Below, piece by piece: positions 44,312 to 53,935 of a stretch of 64,000 bases of DNA. Source of the DNA: Vreelandella zhaodongensis (GTDB taxonomy: Bacteria > Pseudomonadota > Gammaproteobacteria > Pseudomonadales > Halomonadaceae); NCBI RefSeq assembly GCF_013415115.1, contig NZ_JACCDD010000011.1, positions 1 to 64,000 of the forward strand. Direction: 5' to 3'. Within the stretch, counting starts at the first letter, position 1. Each line of letters starts with the position of its first letter. The notes below the pieces were generated by a model. That model had not been told where the DNA came from. It saw only the letters and a program-made list of their open reading frames with translations, and made no database searches. The position numbers and the translations under genes were made by a program.

Positions 44312-45220
44312 ATGCATATTGCCCTGCTTTCGCGTAATCGCAATCTATACTCTACTCGCCGCCTTATTGAGGCCGCCGAGCAGCGTGGGCACACCGCTCG
44401 CGTGGTCGACACGCTGCGCTGCTATATGAGCATCGCCTCCCACCACCCATCGATTCATTACAAGGGGGCAGAAATTGAGCCCTTTGATGCCGTCATCCCC
44501 CGCATTGGCGCATCCGTTACGTTTTATGGCTGTGCCGTTCTGCGTCAATTTGAAATGATGGGCACTTACGTCATTAATGACTCTGTTGCCATCACCCGCT
44601 CGCGGGATAAGCTGCGCTCGTTACAGCTCTTATCTCGGAAAGGGCTGGGCTTGCCCATCACGGGCTTCGCTCACTCCCCCGACGACATCCCTGATCTTAT
44701 TACCATGGTCAAAGGCGCACCGTTAGTCATCAAGCTGCTGGAAGGCACTCAGGGTATTGGTGTTGTGCTCGCCGAAACTAACCAGGCAGCTGAGTCGGTT
44801 ATTCAAGCCTTTATGGGCATGAAAACCAACATCATGGTTCAGGAGTACATCAAAGAGGCTCGTGGTGCCGATATTCGCTGCTTGGTGATCGGCGATAAAG
44901 TGGTCGCATCAATGAAGCGCCAGGCAGCCGAAGGCGAGTTCCGCTCCAACCTACACCGTGGCGGCACTGCCAGCGTCATCCGCATCACACCGGAAGAGCG
45001 CTCTACTGCTATCCGCGCCGCAAAAGCCATGGGGCTCCGAGTAGCCGGTGTCGATCTACTTCGTTCCAATCATGGGCCGGTCATTATGGAGGTCAACTCA
45101 TCCCCTGGGTTACAGGGTATTGAGAATGCCACCGGTAAAGATATTGCAGGTATGATCATTGAGCACATTGAAAAGAACGCTGTACCTGCACGGAAAGCGC
45201 CCCCCAAGCCTAAAGGTTAA
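44312..45220 (+). CDS. rimK: ribosomal protein S6 alpha-L-glutamate ligase
   Basis: The 302-residue ATP-grasp enzyme starts [20 protein letters not shown]. It contains [20 protein letters not shown], the ATP-binding segment [18 protein letters not shown], the metal site [13 protein letters not shown] and other features like E. coli RimK (300 residues). It adds glutamates to the C terminus of S6. Pairing with rimB is typical of a translation-tuning module. Confidence 0.96.
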   Translation: MHIALLSRNRNLYSTRRLIEAAEQRGHTARVVDTLRCYMSIASHHPSIHYKGAEIEPFDAVIPRIGASVTFYGCAVLRQFEMMGTYVINDSVAITRSRDKLRSLQLLSRKGLGLPITGFAHSPDDIPDLITMVKGAPLVIKLLEGTQGIGVVLAETNQAAESVIQAFMGMKTNIMVQEYIKEARGADIRCLVIGDKVVASMKRQAAEGEFRSNLHRGGTASVIRITPEERSTAIRAAKAMGLRVAGVDLLRSNHGPVIMEVNSSPGLQGIENATGKDIAGMIIEHIEKNAVPARKAPPKPKG

Positions 45221-45248
45221 GGGGTACAGGCAAAAATAATCCGCATTA

Positions 45249-45275
45249 GGGGTGGCAAATCAGCGCTGCCACCCC
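45249..45275. terminator. hairpin after rimK
   Basis: GGGGTGGCA and TGCCACCCC form a perfect 9-bp stem 28 nt after rimK. There is no T run on either side. Confidence 0.5.
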
Positions 45276-45308
45276 CACAATCTGCGTCACCGAAGGAGGT
45301 AGACGCTC

Positions 45309-45755
45309 ATGTTTCTCGACAATCGCCAAGTGGCGATGGACAGCGTGCTGGAAGCGCTGGCCGACAGCATTGATTATTTCCAGGATAATATCGAACGCCT
45401 GCGCCCCAGCCTGCGTGATGCACTTAAACCGCACTATACGAAGCGGTTAGAACAGATGCGTAAGCTTCAGGAGCTCGCTCGTGCCCATTTAAAAATGCTC
45501 CCACGGGAGGCAGACGTCGAACGCGATGACTTTTTATGGCTATGGAGCCGCTTGAAAAGTTTTGTGGGCAATGATAGCCAAGTATTAATCAATGAGCTGT
45601 TGGAACAAGAGCGTGTACTGATGCAGGCACTGTCGACGCTGTTTACTCACCCACTGCCAGACCCTATCGAGCCCGTGGTAGATGAGTGCATGCAAGGATG
45701 CCGTAAGCTGATTCGCGAACTATACAGCCTGCAAAAACGCAAAATACACCGCTAG
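45309..45755 (+). CDS. DUF2383-like helical protein
   Basis: The 148-residue protein is all-helical and resembles the PA2169/DUF2383 four-helix bundle family (RLEQMRKLQELARAHLKML, LLEQERVLMQALSTLF). The function is unknown. Its stop is 9 nt from the opposing sanA stop. Confidence 0.6.
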   Translation: MFLDNRQVAMDSVLEALADSIDYFQDNIERLRPSLRDALKPHYTKRLEQMRKLQELARAHLKMLPREADVERDDFLWLWSRLKSFVGNDSQVLINELLEQERVLMQALSTLFTHPLPDPIEPVVDECMQGCRKLIRELYSLQKRKIHR

Positions 45756-45764
45756 GCTAGCTTC

Positions 45765-46541
45765 TTAATGGTCCGTCACCTGCCTCGGTGGCGGCGCCAA
45801 TCTCACTGCCGCATGGCGATTCAACTCAACGCTTTTCATGGGTGAGTTGGCAGCTTCGTCAAACGCTGGTTCTGCGCTTTTCAACTCAATAGGCTCAGCG
45901 GGCCCCAAAAAATACGGCTCTCTTCCCCATAAAAAAAGATCGCCCAGTGTCGCTACCCGGGCTGCCCACTCGCGCATTTTTAAACGCCACTCTCCCGTTG
46001 CTGGCTCATCTTCAGCAACGCAGCCCGTAACGTCCATTCCCAGTGCACGCCCAATAAAGACGGCACGAGGAAGATGCCAGCTTTGCGTCACCAGCAGCGC
46101 ATTATCCAATTGAAAGACATCCCGAGCACGCACGAGCGTGTCATAGGTGCTAAATCCAGCAAAATCCATGGTCAGCTGGTCAGCAGGCACGCCGCGTCGA
46201 TTGAGGTCGCGCCACATGGCGCGGGGTTCATTGTATGATTGAGTACGATTATCACCAGAGATAAGCAGATGACTCACTCGCTGATCGGAAATCAACTGAG
46301 CAGACGTTCGCATACGGGAGTGGAAATAGGGGTTGCGAAAGCCGCTACGCGTCCAATTGGAAGTACCAAACACAATGGCTACATCAGTCGGGCGACACTC
46401 GTTAATGTTATCGTCAATGTAGCGAGCGGTGCTGGCGAGCACCCAAAAATTGCCAACTATAAACAGTAATGTCGCCAGCAGCAGCATGGCCCCTAGCGAC
46501 ATTAAAAACCGTTTTGCGTAACGTAATAACAAGCTGTGCAT
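45765..46541 (-). CDS. sanA: SanA-like DUF218 membrane protein
   Basis: The 258-residue protein has one N-terminal membrane helix and a DUF218 domain with the SanA features LLISGDNRTQSYNEPRAM, DFAGFSTYDTLVRARDVF and REPYFLGPAEPIEL. SanA helps the envelope barrier against vancomycin at high temperature in E. coli. ATG 46541 has GGGGAG upstream; a TTG five codons earlier is an alternative. It lies 18 nt after sufT on the same strand and may be cotranscribed with suf. Confidence 0.85.
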   Translation of the reverse strand: MHSLLLRYAKRFLMSLGAMLLLATLLFIVGNFWVLASTARYIDDNINECRPTDVAIVFGTSNWTRSGFRNPYFHSRMRTSAQLISDQRVSHLLISGDNRTQSYNEPRAMWRDLNRRGVPADQLTMDFAGFSTYDTLVRARDVFQLDNALLVTQSWHLPRAVFIGRALGMDVTGCVAEDEPATGEWRLKMREWAARVATLGDLFLWGREPYFLGPAEPIELKSAEPAFDEAANSPMKSVELNRHAAVRLAPPPRQVTDH

Positions 46542-46559
46542 CCAGCTCCCCAGCAAGGG

Positions 46560-47129
46560 TTAGAACATGCCGAGCTCTAGCTTGGCCTCGTCGCTCATCA
46601 TGTCACGACTCCAGGGTGGGCTGAAGACAATCTCAGTGTGCACCTTATTAATCTGTGGCGCCCCTAAAATTTTATTACGCGCATCGGCAGCAATCACATC
46701 GCCCATTCCGCAGCCAGGCGCAGTAAGCGTCATGCGGATAGTAACCATGCGCTCACCACTGATCAAACGCTCAATCCGGCAGCCATAGACCAGCCCAAGG
46801 TCAACAATATTGACCGGTATTTCCGGATCAAAACAGGTGCGCAACTGATCCCACACGAACTGCTCTATTTCTTCATCGTTGGCATTTTCCGGAAGCGTTG
46901 GGCGCGGCAGGGGCTCAAGACCTAACGCGTCCAGATGCCGTCCCTCAATCAAGAACAATCGCCCTTCAAAGCCGACGCTCACCGAACTACCTTTGGCTTG
47001 CATAACGCTAACGATGCTGTCTTCTACCAACGTTTCCGTTTTGCCAAACGGGATCGCAATGGCGTCGACATCACGTTGAAGCGGCAATTTTTGGCCTCGT
47101 TCAAGGCTGGCCACTTGCTCGATATCCAT
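46560..47129 (-). CDS. sufT: SufT, Fe-S maturation factor (MIP18/DUF59 family)
   Basis: The 189-residue protein has an N-terminal extension (about residues 1-85) and a C-terminal DUF59 domain with TCFDPEIPVNIVDLGLVYGC, TLTAPGCGMGD and FSPPWSRDMM. SufT proteins aid transfer of Fe-S clusters. AAGGACAG precedes ATG 47129; a longer in-frame start is rejected. It follows sufS by 22 nt. Confidence 0.92.
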   Translation of the reverse strand: MDIEQVASLERGQKLPLQRDVDAIAIPFGKTETLVEDSIVSVMQAKGSSVSVGFEGRLFLIEGRHLDALGLEPLPRPTLPENANDEEIEQFVWDQLRTCFDPEIPVNIVDLGLVYGCRIERLISGERMVTIRMTLTAPGCGMGDVIAADARNKILGAPQINKVHTEIVFSPPWSRDMMSDEAKLELGMF

Positions 47130-47151
47130 AACTGTCCTTAAATGACGGCCT

Positions 47152-48417
47152 TTAACGTACCATACCAATCACACGATTAAGCGCGGCGACAAAGATATCC
47201 ACCTCTTCCAAGGTGTTGTAGGCGGCAAAAGATGCACGGCAGGTAGCATCGACACCAAAATGGTGTAGCAGCGGCTGCGCACAGTGGTGGCCGGTACGAA
47301 TAGCCACACCTAGCTGGTCAATCAGCAAGCCAATATCTTGAGAATGCGCCCCTTCAACCACAAAGGACAGCACACCTGCCTTATTAGGCGCAGTACCAAG
47401 AATGCGTAAGCCATCAATTCGGCTCACCTCTTCCGTTGCATGCGTCAGCAAGACAGCTTCCCATGCGCCAATGGCATCGACACCCACACTATCCATCCAC
47501 TCTAAGGCGCGGCCAAGGGCAATCACTTCTGCGATCGCGGGAGTGCCTGCTTCAAATTTATGCGGAATATCCGCAAAGGTGGATCCGGCGTCAAAGGAGA
47601 CCGTTTTGATCATCTCACCACCGCCCTGCCAAGGCGGCATCGCCTCTAACAAGGCTTTTTTGCCATAAAGCACACCCACGCCAGTAGGGCCATAAACCTT
47701 ATGCCCTGAAAAGGCATAAAAATCAGCATCGATATCGTGCACATCGACCGTCTGATGAGGCGCAGCCTGAGCACCGTCCACCAGAATAAGCGCACCGTAC
47801 TGATGGGCAAGTGTTGCCATCTCTTTTACTGGGTTAATGGTACCCAGCGCATTCGACACATGGTTCACCGCCACCAGCTTAGTGCGCTCACTGAGCAGCG
47901 CGCGGTACGCCGCCAAGTCTAACGCCCCATTGGTGTCAACGGGAATGACTTTGATAGTAAAACCAATTTCAGCCGCCAACAGTTGCCAGGGCACAATATT
48001 AGAGTGGTGCTCCAACATTGAAATCAGCACTTCATCGCCAGCAGTGAGCTGTTGGCGGCCCCAGCTTTGAGCCACCAGATTAATCGCTTCCGTCGTGCCC
48101 CGCGTAAAGATAATTTGACGCGCATCGTCTGCATTGAGAAACGCCTTAACACGGTGTCGCGTGGCTTCAAATGCCGCTGTCGCCTCATCAGACAACGTAT
48201 GCAGGCCCCGATGAATATTGGCGTTGTAGCGCGAATAGTAGTCGCTGAACACGTCAATCACCTGCTGGGGCGTCTGACTGGTGGCGGCATTGTCTAAATA
48301 CACCAACGGCTTCCCGTGAACTTCCCGTTTTAATACCGGGAAATCGTCGCGCAGCGCCTCGACGTTATACGTCGCGGGTGCGAGCACGGTGGGTTTCTCA
48401 ATCACGCTATGGGGCAT
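47152..48417 (-). CDS. sufS: SufS cysteine desulfurase
   Basis: The 421-residue PLP enzyme has YLDNAATSQTPQ, FTRGTTEAINLVA, MLEHHSNIVPWQ and the PLP lysine in FYAFSGHKVYGPTG. The catalytic cysteine is in IRTGHHCAQPLL, with RXGHHCA typical of group II. It supplies sulfur to the Suf scaffold. No SufE or SufU gene follows. AAGGAG precedes the ATG. Confidence 0.96.
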   Translation of the reverse strand: MPHSVIEKPTVLAPATYNVEALRDDFPVLKREVHGKPLVYLDNAATSQTPQQVIDVFSDYYSRYNANIHRGLHTLSDEATAAFEATRHRVKAFLNADDARQIIFTRGTTEAINLVAQSWGRQQLTAGDEVLISMLEHHSNIVPWQLLAAEIGFTIKVIPVDTNGALDLAAYRALLSERTKLVAVNHVSNALGTINPVKEMATLAHQYGALILVDGAQAAPHQTVDVHDIDADFYAFSGHKVYGPTGVGVLYGKKALLEAMPPWQGGGEMIKTVSFDAGSTFADIPHKFEAGTPAIAEVIALGRALEWMDSVGVDAIGAWEAVLLTHATEEVSRIDGLRILGTAPNKAGVLSFVVEGAHSQDIGLLIDQLGVAIRTGHHCAQPLLHHFGVDATCRASFAAYNTLEEVDIFVAALNRVIGMVR

Positions 48418-48447
48418 CGATGACTCCTTGATTAGTCGTTGAGTGCG

Positions 48448-49788
48448 TTAATCGTTGAGCGCAGCCGCCGTTTCTACCAACCCAGCCAGGTTGAAGCGTT
48501 CCGGCAACCTGCCCGCCACCGCCAACTCTACCCGCTCGGCAATCACATCAAGCGCTACCTGTTCAAGTACTTCGCCCGCAAATGCCAGTGTTAGCAGGCC
48601 TCGTGCGGTCGCTTTATCGATACCGCGGGTACGTAACGCATAAATCGCATCTTCATCCAGCTGCCCCGTGGTAGTGCCATGGGAGCACTTCACGTCATCA
48701 GCATAAATTTCAAGCTCAGGCTTGGCATCGATATGCGCGCGATCAGAAAGCAATAAGTTCTGGTTACTTTGGAAACCTTCGATCTTCTGGCTATCGCGCT
48801 TAACGTACACTTTACCGTTAAAGACGCCATGGGCGCGGTCATCCAAAATGCCTTTGTAGTTCTCATTCGAGAACGTGAGCGGCGCATTGTGATTAACCTT
48901 GGTGTGGTTATCCACATGTTGGCGACCCTGGCCGAAGAACAAGCCATAGAAGTTGGTTTCCGCACCTTGGCCATTCAGGTCACTAATAAGATCGTTGCGC
49001 ACCAGCGCACCACCCAGATTCAAGTTATAGGAGCTATAACGGCTATCTCGGCTCTGCTCCACATGAATACTAGCGACATGTAGATCGCCCAAGGGGGCTT
49101 CTTGCAACTTGTAGTGATTCAGAATCGTACCGCGATCAAGCATCAGCTCGGCAACCACGTTGGTAAAGTTGGCCGCATCGGCTTCACCGATATAGTGCTC
49201 AATCAACGTCGCTTCACTACGCCCTGCTGCTTCTACCAAGATGCGCGGATGGCACATCACGGGTGTTCCTGCACGGGACAAAAACTGCAGTAGGATGGGT
49301 TTTTCTACCACGGTGCCTGGTGCAATACGCACCACAGCACCCTCTTCCATAAACGCGGTGTTCAGCGCTGCGAACGGAGAGAAATCCACCCCCGTTAAAC
49401 GCCCCAGAGGCCCACCCACAGCTTCGTGGTTATCAACTAGCGCCTTAGAGAGCGGCATTACCTGAACACTACTTGGCAGTGCCTCTAAGTCCGAGAGTGC
49501 TGCAGAGAAAACACCATCTACAAACGTTAGCCGATACGCATCCAGCGGCAGCGTAAGCGCGGCCGCTTGCGCCTGAGAAAAGTCTGCATTTTCAGCTAGC
49601 GCAAAGTTGCCCTGGGCAATCGTGCGTACGTCGGTGTATTTCCACTCTTCATCGCGGCGAGTAGGAAACCCCATAGCTTCAAAGCGTGCAGCTCCCGCTT
49701 GGCGGCGAGCCGCAATCCAGGTGGGTTCCGCGCCGCGCTGTTGGCTACGCGCTGTTAGCGTGTCCAAAAACGTTTGCGTATCGCTCAT
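48448..49788 (-). CDS. sufD: SufD scaffold component
   Basis: The 446-residue beta-helix protein contains EEGAVVRIAPGTVVEKPILL, QGRQHVDNHTKVNHNAPLTF and a C-terminal SHGTTTGQLDEDAIYALRTR (the conserved His of SufD). It forms SufBC2D. Its ATGA start overlaps the sufC stop. Confidence 0.96.
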   Translation of the reverse strand: MSDTQTFLDTLTARSQQRGAEPTWIAARRQAGAARFEAMGFPTRRDEEWKYTDVRTIAQGNFALAENADFSQAQAAALTLPLDAYRLTFVDGVFSAALSDLEALPSSVQVMPLSKALVDNHEAVGGPLGRLTGVDFSPFAALNTAFMEEGAVVRIAPGTVVEKPILLQFLSRAGTPVMCHPRILVEAAGRSEATLIEHYIGEADAANFTNVVAELMLDRGTILNHYKLQEAPLGDLHVASIHVEQSRDSRYSSYNLNLGGALVRNDLISDLNGQGAETNFYGLFFGQGRQHVDNHTKVNHNAPLTFSNENYKGILDDRAHGVFNGKVYVKRDSQKIEGFQSNQNLLLSDRAHIDAKPELEIYADDVKCSHGTTTGQLDEDAIYALRTRGIDKATARGLLTLAFAGEVLEQVALDVIAERVELAVAGRLPERFNLAGLVETAAALND

Positions 49789-50534
49789 GCCGCAGACTCC
49801 TCAATACCTTCGTAGCCGTTGGCTTCCAGCTCTTTAGCAAGCTCAGCGTCGCCGCTCTTCACAATGCGGCCATCAACTAAAACGTGCACCTTATCCGGCA
49901 CGATGTAGTCCAGCAGGCGCTGATAGTGAGTGACTAGTAAAATGGCGCGATCTTCAGCGCGAAGGCTATTAACGCCATCGGCAACCACTTTCATGGCATC
50001 AATATCAAGGCCGGAGTCAATTTCATCGAGCATGGCAAGCTTCGGCTGAAGCACCAGCATCTGAAGAATTTCGTTACGCTTTTTCTCACCGCCAGAAAAG
50101 CCTTCATTGACAGCACGCTGCAGGAAGCTGGCATCCATCTTCATAAAGCCCAACTTCTCTTTTACCAGCTTCATAAACTCAGGAGCGGGCATTTCCGCTT
50201 CACCGCGCGCTACACGCTGGGCATTAAGGGCGGCCTTCAGCAAGTAGATATTTTTGACCCCTGGGATTTCCACCGGATACTGGAAGCCAAGTAGCAGGCC
50301 TGCTTGGGCGCGCTCTTCAATTTCCATTTCAAGAACATCCTGGCCTTCAAAGGTAACGCTGCCTTGGGTTACCTCGTAACCATCTTTACCGGCGATAACA
50401 GCCGATAAGGTAGATTTACCAGCGCCGTTGGGGCCCATGATGGCATGCACTTCACCTGCGTGGATGGTGAGTGTTAAGCCTTTCAAAATTTCTTTGCCGT
50501 CGACGGTGACGTGTAAATCGTTAACTTGCAACAT
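49785..50534 (-). CDS. sufC: SufC ATPase
   Basis: The 249-residue ABC ATPase has Walker A GPNGAGKST, Q-loop FQYPVEIPG, signature FSGGEKKRNEILQM, Walker B LAMLDEIDSGLD and H-loop VTHYQRLLDYI. SufC drives cluster assembly on SufBD. Confidence 0.97.
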   Translation of the reverse strand: MLQVNDLHVTVDGKEILKGLTLTIHAGEVHAIMGPNGAGKSTLSAVIAGKDGYEVTQGSVTFEGQDVLEMEIEERAQAGLLLGFQYPVEIPGVKNIYLLKAALNAQRVARGEAEMPAPEFMKLVKEKLGFMKMDASFLQRAVNEGFSGGEKKRNEILQMLVLQPKLAMLDEIDSGLDIDAMKVVADGVNSLRAEDRAILLVTHYQRLLDYIVPDKVHVLVDGRIVKSGDAELAKELEANGYEGIEESAA

Positions 50535-50607
50535 AGTGATAACCTTTTAAATGCTTGCGAATCGCTGGCGCGACGCCGATAAAGTAAATTGTAAAGTGTC
50601 GGAGCTA

Positions 50608-52050
50608 TTAGCCTACCGCCCCTTCCAACGTCACGCTCAGAAGCGCTTCGGCTTCTACCGCGAACTCCATCGGCAGCTCTTGGAAAACGTCTTTACAGAA
50701 GCCGTTAACGATCATGCTGACCGCATCTTCCTCAGAAATTCCGCGACTTTGGCAGTAGAACAGCTGGTCTTCGCCGATCTTCGACGTAGTGGCTTCATGC
50801 TCAATCGTGGCGGTGCTGTTACCAATTTCTTGGTAGGGGAACGTATGCGCACCGCACTTATCGCCAATGAGCAACGAGTCACACTGGGTGAAATTACGCG
50901 CCCCTTTAGCACGGGGGCCAATTTTTACCAACCCTCGGTAGGATTGATCGCTCTTACCTGCTGAAATGCCTTTGGCAACAATATAGGAACGAGTACCTTC
51001 ACCAATGTGGATCATTTTGGTACCGGTATCGGCCTGCTGACGGCCGTTGGTAACGGCCACGGAGTAGAATTCCCCGATGCTGTCTTTACCACGCAGAACA
51101 CAGGACGGGTATTTCCAGGTAATCGCTGAGCCGGTTTCTACTTGAGTCCAGCTAATGCGTGAACGATCACCACGACAGTCGCCACGCTTGGTAACGAAGT
51201 TGTAAATGCCGCCTTTACCGTTTTCATCACCGGGATACCAGTTCTGAACGGTGGAGTACTTAATGTAGGCGTCGTCCAGGGCAACGAGCTCTACGACTGC
51301 TGCGTGAAGCTGATTTTCATCACGCATTGGCGCCGTACAACCTTCCAAATAAGACACCTGAGCACGGCTCTCACAGATAATCAGGGTACGCTCGAACTGA
51401 CCTGTGTTAGCCGCGTTAATACGGAAATAGGTCGAAAGCTCCATTGGGCAAGTCACGCCCTCAGGAACAAATACAAATGAACCATCAGTGAATACCGCCG
51501 AGTTCAGCGCAGCGAAATAGTTGTCAGCAACGGGAACGACGGTACCTAAATACTGCTTGATGAGTTCGGGGTAATCGCGGATTGCTTCAGAAATCGAGCA
51601 GAAAATAACGCCTGCTTCGCCCAGCTCCTTTTTAAAAGTGGTCGTCACCGATACTGAGTCAAATACGGCATCGACCGCCACGCCTGCAAGCGCCGCACGC
51701 TCGTGCAGGGGAATACCTAGTTTCTCGTAGGTTTCCAACAGTTTGGGGTCTACTTCATCCAAACTTTGCGGACGGTCTTCCGGGCGTTTGGGTGCGCTGA
51801 AATAAGAGATGGATTGATAATCAATTGGAGGATAATCAAGATGCGCCCAGGATGGCTCTTTCATTTTCAACCACTGACGATACGCATCTAGACGCCACTC
51901 CAGCATCCACTCCGGCTCGCCTTTCTTGTTAGAAATAAAGGCAATGGTGTTTTCATCCAGGCCAGGTGGCAGGGTGTCGCTTTCAATATCGGTTACAAAA
52001 CCATCTTTATATTCGCGACGAACCAACTGTTCCATTTCTTCGCTTGCCAT
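50608..52050 (-). CDS. sufB: SufB scaffold protein
   Basis: The 480-residue protein has the SufB signatures [23 protein letters not shown] segment ([18 protein letters not shown]), [19 protein letters not shown], the [20 protein letters not shown] region and [15 protein letters not shown]. It is the cluster scaffold. GGAGGG precedes the ATG. It is downstream of the Rrf2 regulator. Confidence 0.97.
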   Translation of the reverse strand: MASEEMEQLVRREYKDGFVTDIESDTLPPGLDENTIAFISNKKGEPEWMLEWRLDAYRQWLKMKEPSWAHLDYPPIDYQSISYFSAPKRPEDRPQSLDEVDPKLLETYEKLGIPLHERAALAGVAVDAVFDSVSVTTTFKKELGEAGVIFCSISEAIRDYPELIKQYLGTVVPVADNYFAALNSAVFTDGSFVFVPEGVTCPMELSTYFRINAANTGQFERTLIICESRAQVSYLEGCTAPMRDENQLHAAVVELVALDDAYIKYSTVQNWYPGDENGKGGIYNFVTKRGDCRGDRSRISWTQVETGSAITWKYPSCVLRGKDSIGEFYSVAVTNGRQQADTGTKMIHIGEGTRSYIVAKGISAGKSDQSYRGLVKIGPRAKGARNFTQCDSLLIGDKCGAHTFPYQEIGNSTATIEHEATTSKIGEDQLFYCQSRGISEEDAVSMIVNGFCKDVFQELPMEFAVEAEALLSVTLEGAVG

Positions 52051-52112
52051 GGTGATACCCTCCGGGCAGTTGGGTGGCGAGGTTAGCTCGCCGTCAATAG
52101 GGATAGCATTGC

Positions 52113-52571
52113 CTAAGCTGACGCCAGACTGATGCTTTGAATCGGTAACTGTACGGGTAATTTAATGGGGGTCGTGTCGGCCAGATGGGCCAGCGTCACG
52201 CTTTCAAGTAGCGTCCGAATCGCCAGCGATACGCGCTGCCAGTTGTCCGCGACACCGCAAGTAGCCGCTAAATCACACTCACCTTCTGCTTGACTGCATT
52301 CAGTCATTGCAACAGGCCCTTCGATGGCCGCAATGATATCGGCAGCGGTAATATGCGAGGCGGGCCTCGCTAAGCGATAGCCACCTTGCACACCACGCTG
52401 AGACACTAGAAGCCCAGCCTTCACCAGCATCTTCAAGGTCTTACTGACAGTAGGATGAGGTAGCTGCACCGCTTCAGCCAAATCAGCCGCCGCATGTGAC
52501 GCCTGGGGATGGCGAGCAATCTGTGCCATCACTACAGCGGCATAGTCTGTCAGCCGAGAAAGCTTGAGCAT
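52113..52571 (-). CDS. Rrf2 family Suf regulator
   Basis: The 152-residue protein has an N-terminal winged helix ([39 protein letters not shown]) and three cysteines, C-x6-C-x5-C, in [20 protein letters not shown], like the Fe-S site of IscR (C-x5-C-x5-C). It matches the SUF system regulator (TIGR02944-type). GGGAG supports ATG 52571. It heads the suf operon and probably represses it. Confidence 0.9.
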   Translation of the reverse strand: MLKLSRLTDYAAVVMAQIARHPQASHAAADLAEAVQLPHPTVSKTLKMLVKAGLLVSQRGVQGGYRLARPASHITAADIIAAIEGPVAMTECSQAEGECDLAATCGVADNWQRVSLAIRTLLESVTLAHLADTTPIKLPVQLPIQSISLASA

Positions 52572-52611
52572 ATTGACTCCCATTCGCCGTTTACGTTTGG
52601 CTTACCCGTTA

Positions 52612-52636
52612 ATTGGGTACCATTTTAGTCCTGTAT
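52612..52636. promoter_or_regulatory. IscR type-1-like operator
   Basis: Read on the minus strand, this 25-bp segment matches the published IscR type 1 pattern (ATASYYGACTRWWWYAGTCRR...) at about 17 of 25 positions, with a strong half (ATAC, GACTAAAAT) and a weak second half. It lies 41 nt upstream of the regulator gene start. Confidence 0.55.
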
Positions 52637-52661
52637 AAATTTGATGTGAAGCCCTAGAGCA

Positions 52662-52735
52662 AAATCGTTATCAATTTGTGCAAAATAACAGCACGTTCGA
52701 CTCTGATAGCATCAAAAACAACAATCATTATCATT
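52662..52735. promoter_or_regulatory. two Fur-box-like segments upstream of suf
   Basis: AAATCGTTATCAATTT (about 52662-52677) and AACAATCATTATCATT (about 52720-52735) each carry a good TGATAAT-type half-site (reverse) and a weaker second half. Iron control of suf would be expected. Confidence 0.5.
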
Positions 52736-52760
52736 TAAAATAACTATCAACGCCCTAAAC

Positions 52761-52790
52761 GAAAAAAGCCCGCGAAGTCTCGCAGGCTTT
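52761..52790 (-). terminator. terminator downstream of phnA
   Basis: AAAGCC/GGCTTT and GCGA/TCGC (one C-A mismatch between) form the stem. On the minus strand a T run follows. It ends phnA transcription and insulates the suf promoter. Confidence 0.8.
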
Positions 52791-52816
52791 AAGGGTGGGA
52801 GCAGCACATTGTGGTA

Positions 52817-52891
52817 GGTGCTATGTTTTGAGTTGCTATGTTTTGAGTTGCTATGTTTTGAGTTGCTATGTTTTGAGGTGCTATGTCTTTG
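52817..52891. repeat. five tandem 15-bp repeats
   Basis: Four contiguous copies of G(G/T)TGCTATGTTTTGA cover 52817-52876, and a diverged fifth runs to 52891. They lie between the phnA stop and its terminator. In the phnA frame they would encode QNIAT pentapeptides if the stop were read through. There are no spacers. Confidence 0.92.
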
Positions 52892-52896
52892 GGCGA

Positions 52897-53238
52897 CTAT
52901 GCTTTTTTGACAAATTCAGATTTCAGTTTCATGGGACCAATACCGTCGATCTTACAATCAATATCGTGATCACCATCCACTAAACGGATATTTTTAACTT
53001 TGGTGCCTACTTTAACCACCAATGAACTGCCTTTGACTTTGAGGTCTTTGATGACGGTTACGCTGTCGCCGTCGGCCAGCCTATTACCGTTAGCATCACG
53101 AATACCAGAGCCAGCCTCTTCAGCGCCCTCTTCTGCTACTTTTGACCATTCGTTGCCGCATTCCGGGCAGACATACTGGATACCATCATCGTAGGTAAAT
53201 TCAGAGGCACAGGCAGGACAATTGGGTAGATCACTCAT
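52897..53238 (-). CDS. phnA: PhnA/YjdM-type zinc ribbon protein
   Basis: The 113-residue protein has a zinc ribbon ([21 protein letters not shown]), then the PhnA domain ([40 protein letters not shown]). Despite its name its function is unclear. GGAG supports ATG 53238; an upstream in-frame start is weaker. After the TAG stop the frame remains open for about 34 more codons, through the 15-bp repeats. Confidence 0.93.
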   Translation of the reverse strand: MSDLPNCPACASEFTYDDGIQYVCPECGNEWSKVAEEGAEEAGSGIRDANGNRLADGDSVTVIKDLKVKGSSLVVKVGTKVKNIRLVDGDHDIDCKIDGIGPMKLKSEFVKKA

Positions 53239-53351
53239 AACAGGCTCCAACGCATCAGACTAATACACAGGGCTTAGAAAGCGGTGGAGCCTACACGGCT
53301 TGAGCACAATACTCCAGTTGGATACGTCAAGGTGCTATCGATACAGCATTA

Positions 53352-53906
53352 CTACTCAGCGAACTGTGCAGAATGTTGCTGCCACCACTGACGCGCGATG
53401 CGTACATTTTCAGCATTCGCCGCTGGGTCTAGCACGGCGGGTAGCTGTACATAGTCACCCCGAGTTCTCACCATTAGAAGCGGATCTTGAGTAGCCAGCT
53501 GAAGCGCATAGAGGGCTAACATCAATTCATAGTCATCGGTTGTATTTAAACGTGTAAACAGTAAAGGCACCGCAGGTAAGCCAATTTCGCCTAGCCGCTC
53601 AGCCGCAATGTACCACGTGCGCGGATTATCCCTGTCACCATAGCGGGATACAAAACGCCTGTCTGCCAGGCGACTCACGTAGTAAGCTGCTTTCTCTTCA
53701 GGGCTAGTTAACAGTGGAGGCACCCAATCCGTGACGAACTCACCATCAATATGGCTAGTTTGTGCACCTAATGACACCTGGGGAGCCGAGGTATCAGCAG
53801 CAGAACTCGAGGTGTCAGGTGATATTGATTGACCTGCGCAGCCTGCGATCACCATTATCAATGTGCATGACCCAATTAACACAGCAAGCTTGGCTTGTTG
53901 CTTCAT
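53352..53906 (-). CDS. lipoprotein of unknown function
   Basis: The 184-residue protein has a lipoprotein signal (IMVIAGC, with lipobox Cys at about residue 23), a serine-rich linker and a C-terminal helical region. The latter (AAERLGEIGLPAVPLLFTRL) looks like a HEAT-type repeat. The ribosome binding site (GAAGGA) is good. Function not recognised. Confidence 0.8.
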   Translation of the reverse strand: MKQQAKLAVLIGSCTLIMVIAGCAGQSISPDTSSSAADTSAPQVSLGAQTSHIDGEFVTDWVPPLLTSPEEKAAYYVSRLADRRFVSRYGDRDNPRTWYIAAERLGEIGLPAVPLLFTRLNTTDDYELMLALYALQLATQDPLLMVRTRGDYVQLPAVLDPAANAENVRIARQWWQQHSAQFAE

Positions 53907-53935
53907 CTTTAAATTCCTTCTTTAAATGCCCAGCC

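Larger units (their letters stand above)
52572..52896. other. 325-bp suf upstream region
   Basis: It contains the IscR-like and Fur-like sites, the minus-strand terminator (52761-52790) and the 15-bp tandem repeats (52817-52891). No gene is supported. Confidence 0.75.

Noticed and set aside
52817..52891. CRISPR-like repeat array
   Set aside because: The 15-bp units are directly contiguous with no spacers, and no cas genes are nearby.
52795..52983. Plus-strand ORF with SCYVL repeats
   Set aside because: It is a product of the 15-bp repeats plus antisense of phnA, with no ribosome binding site.
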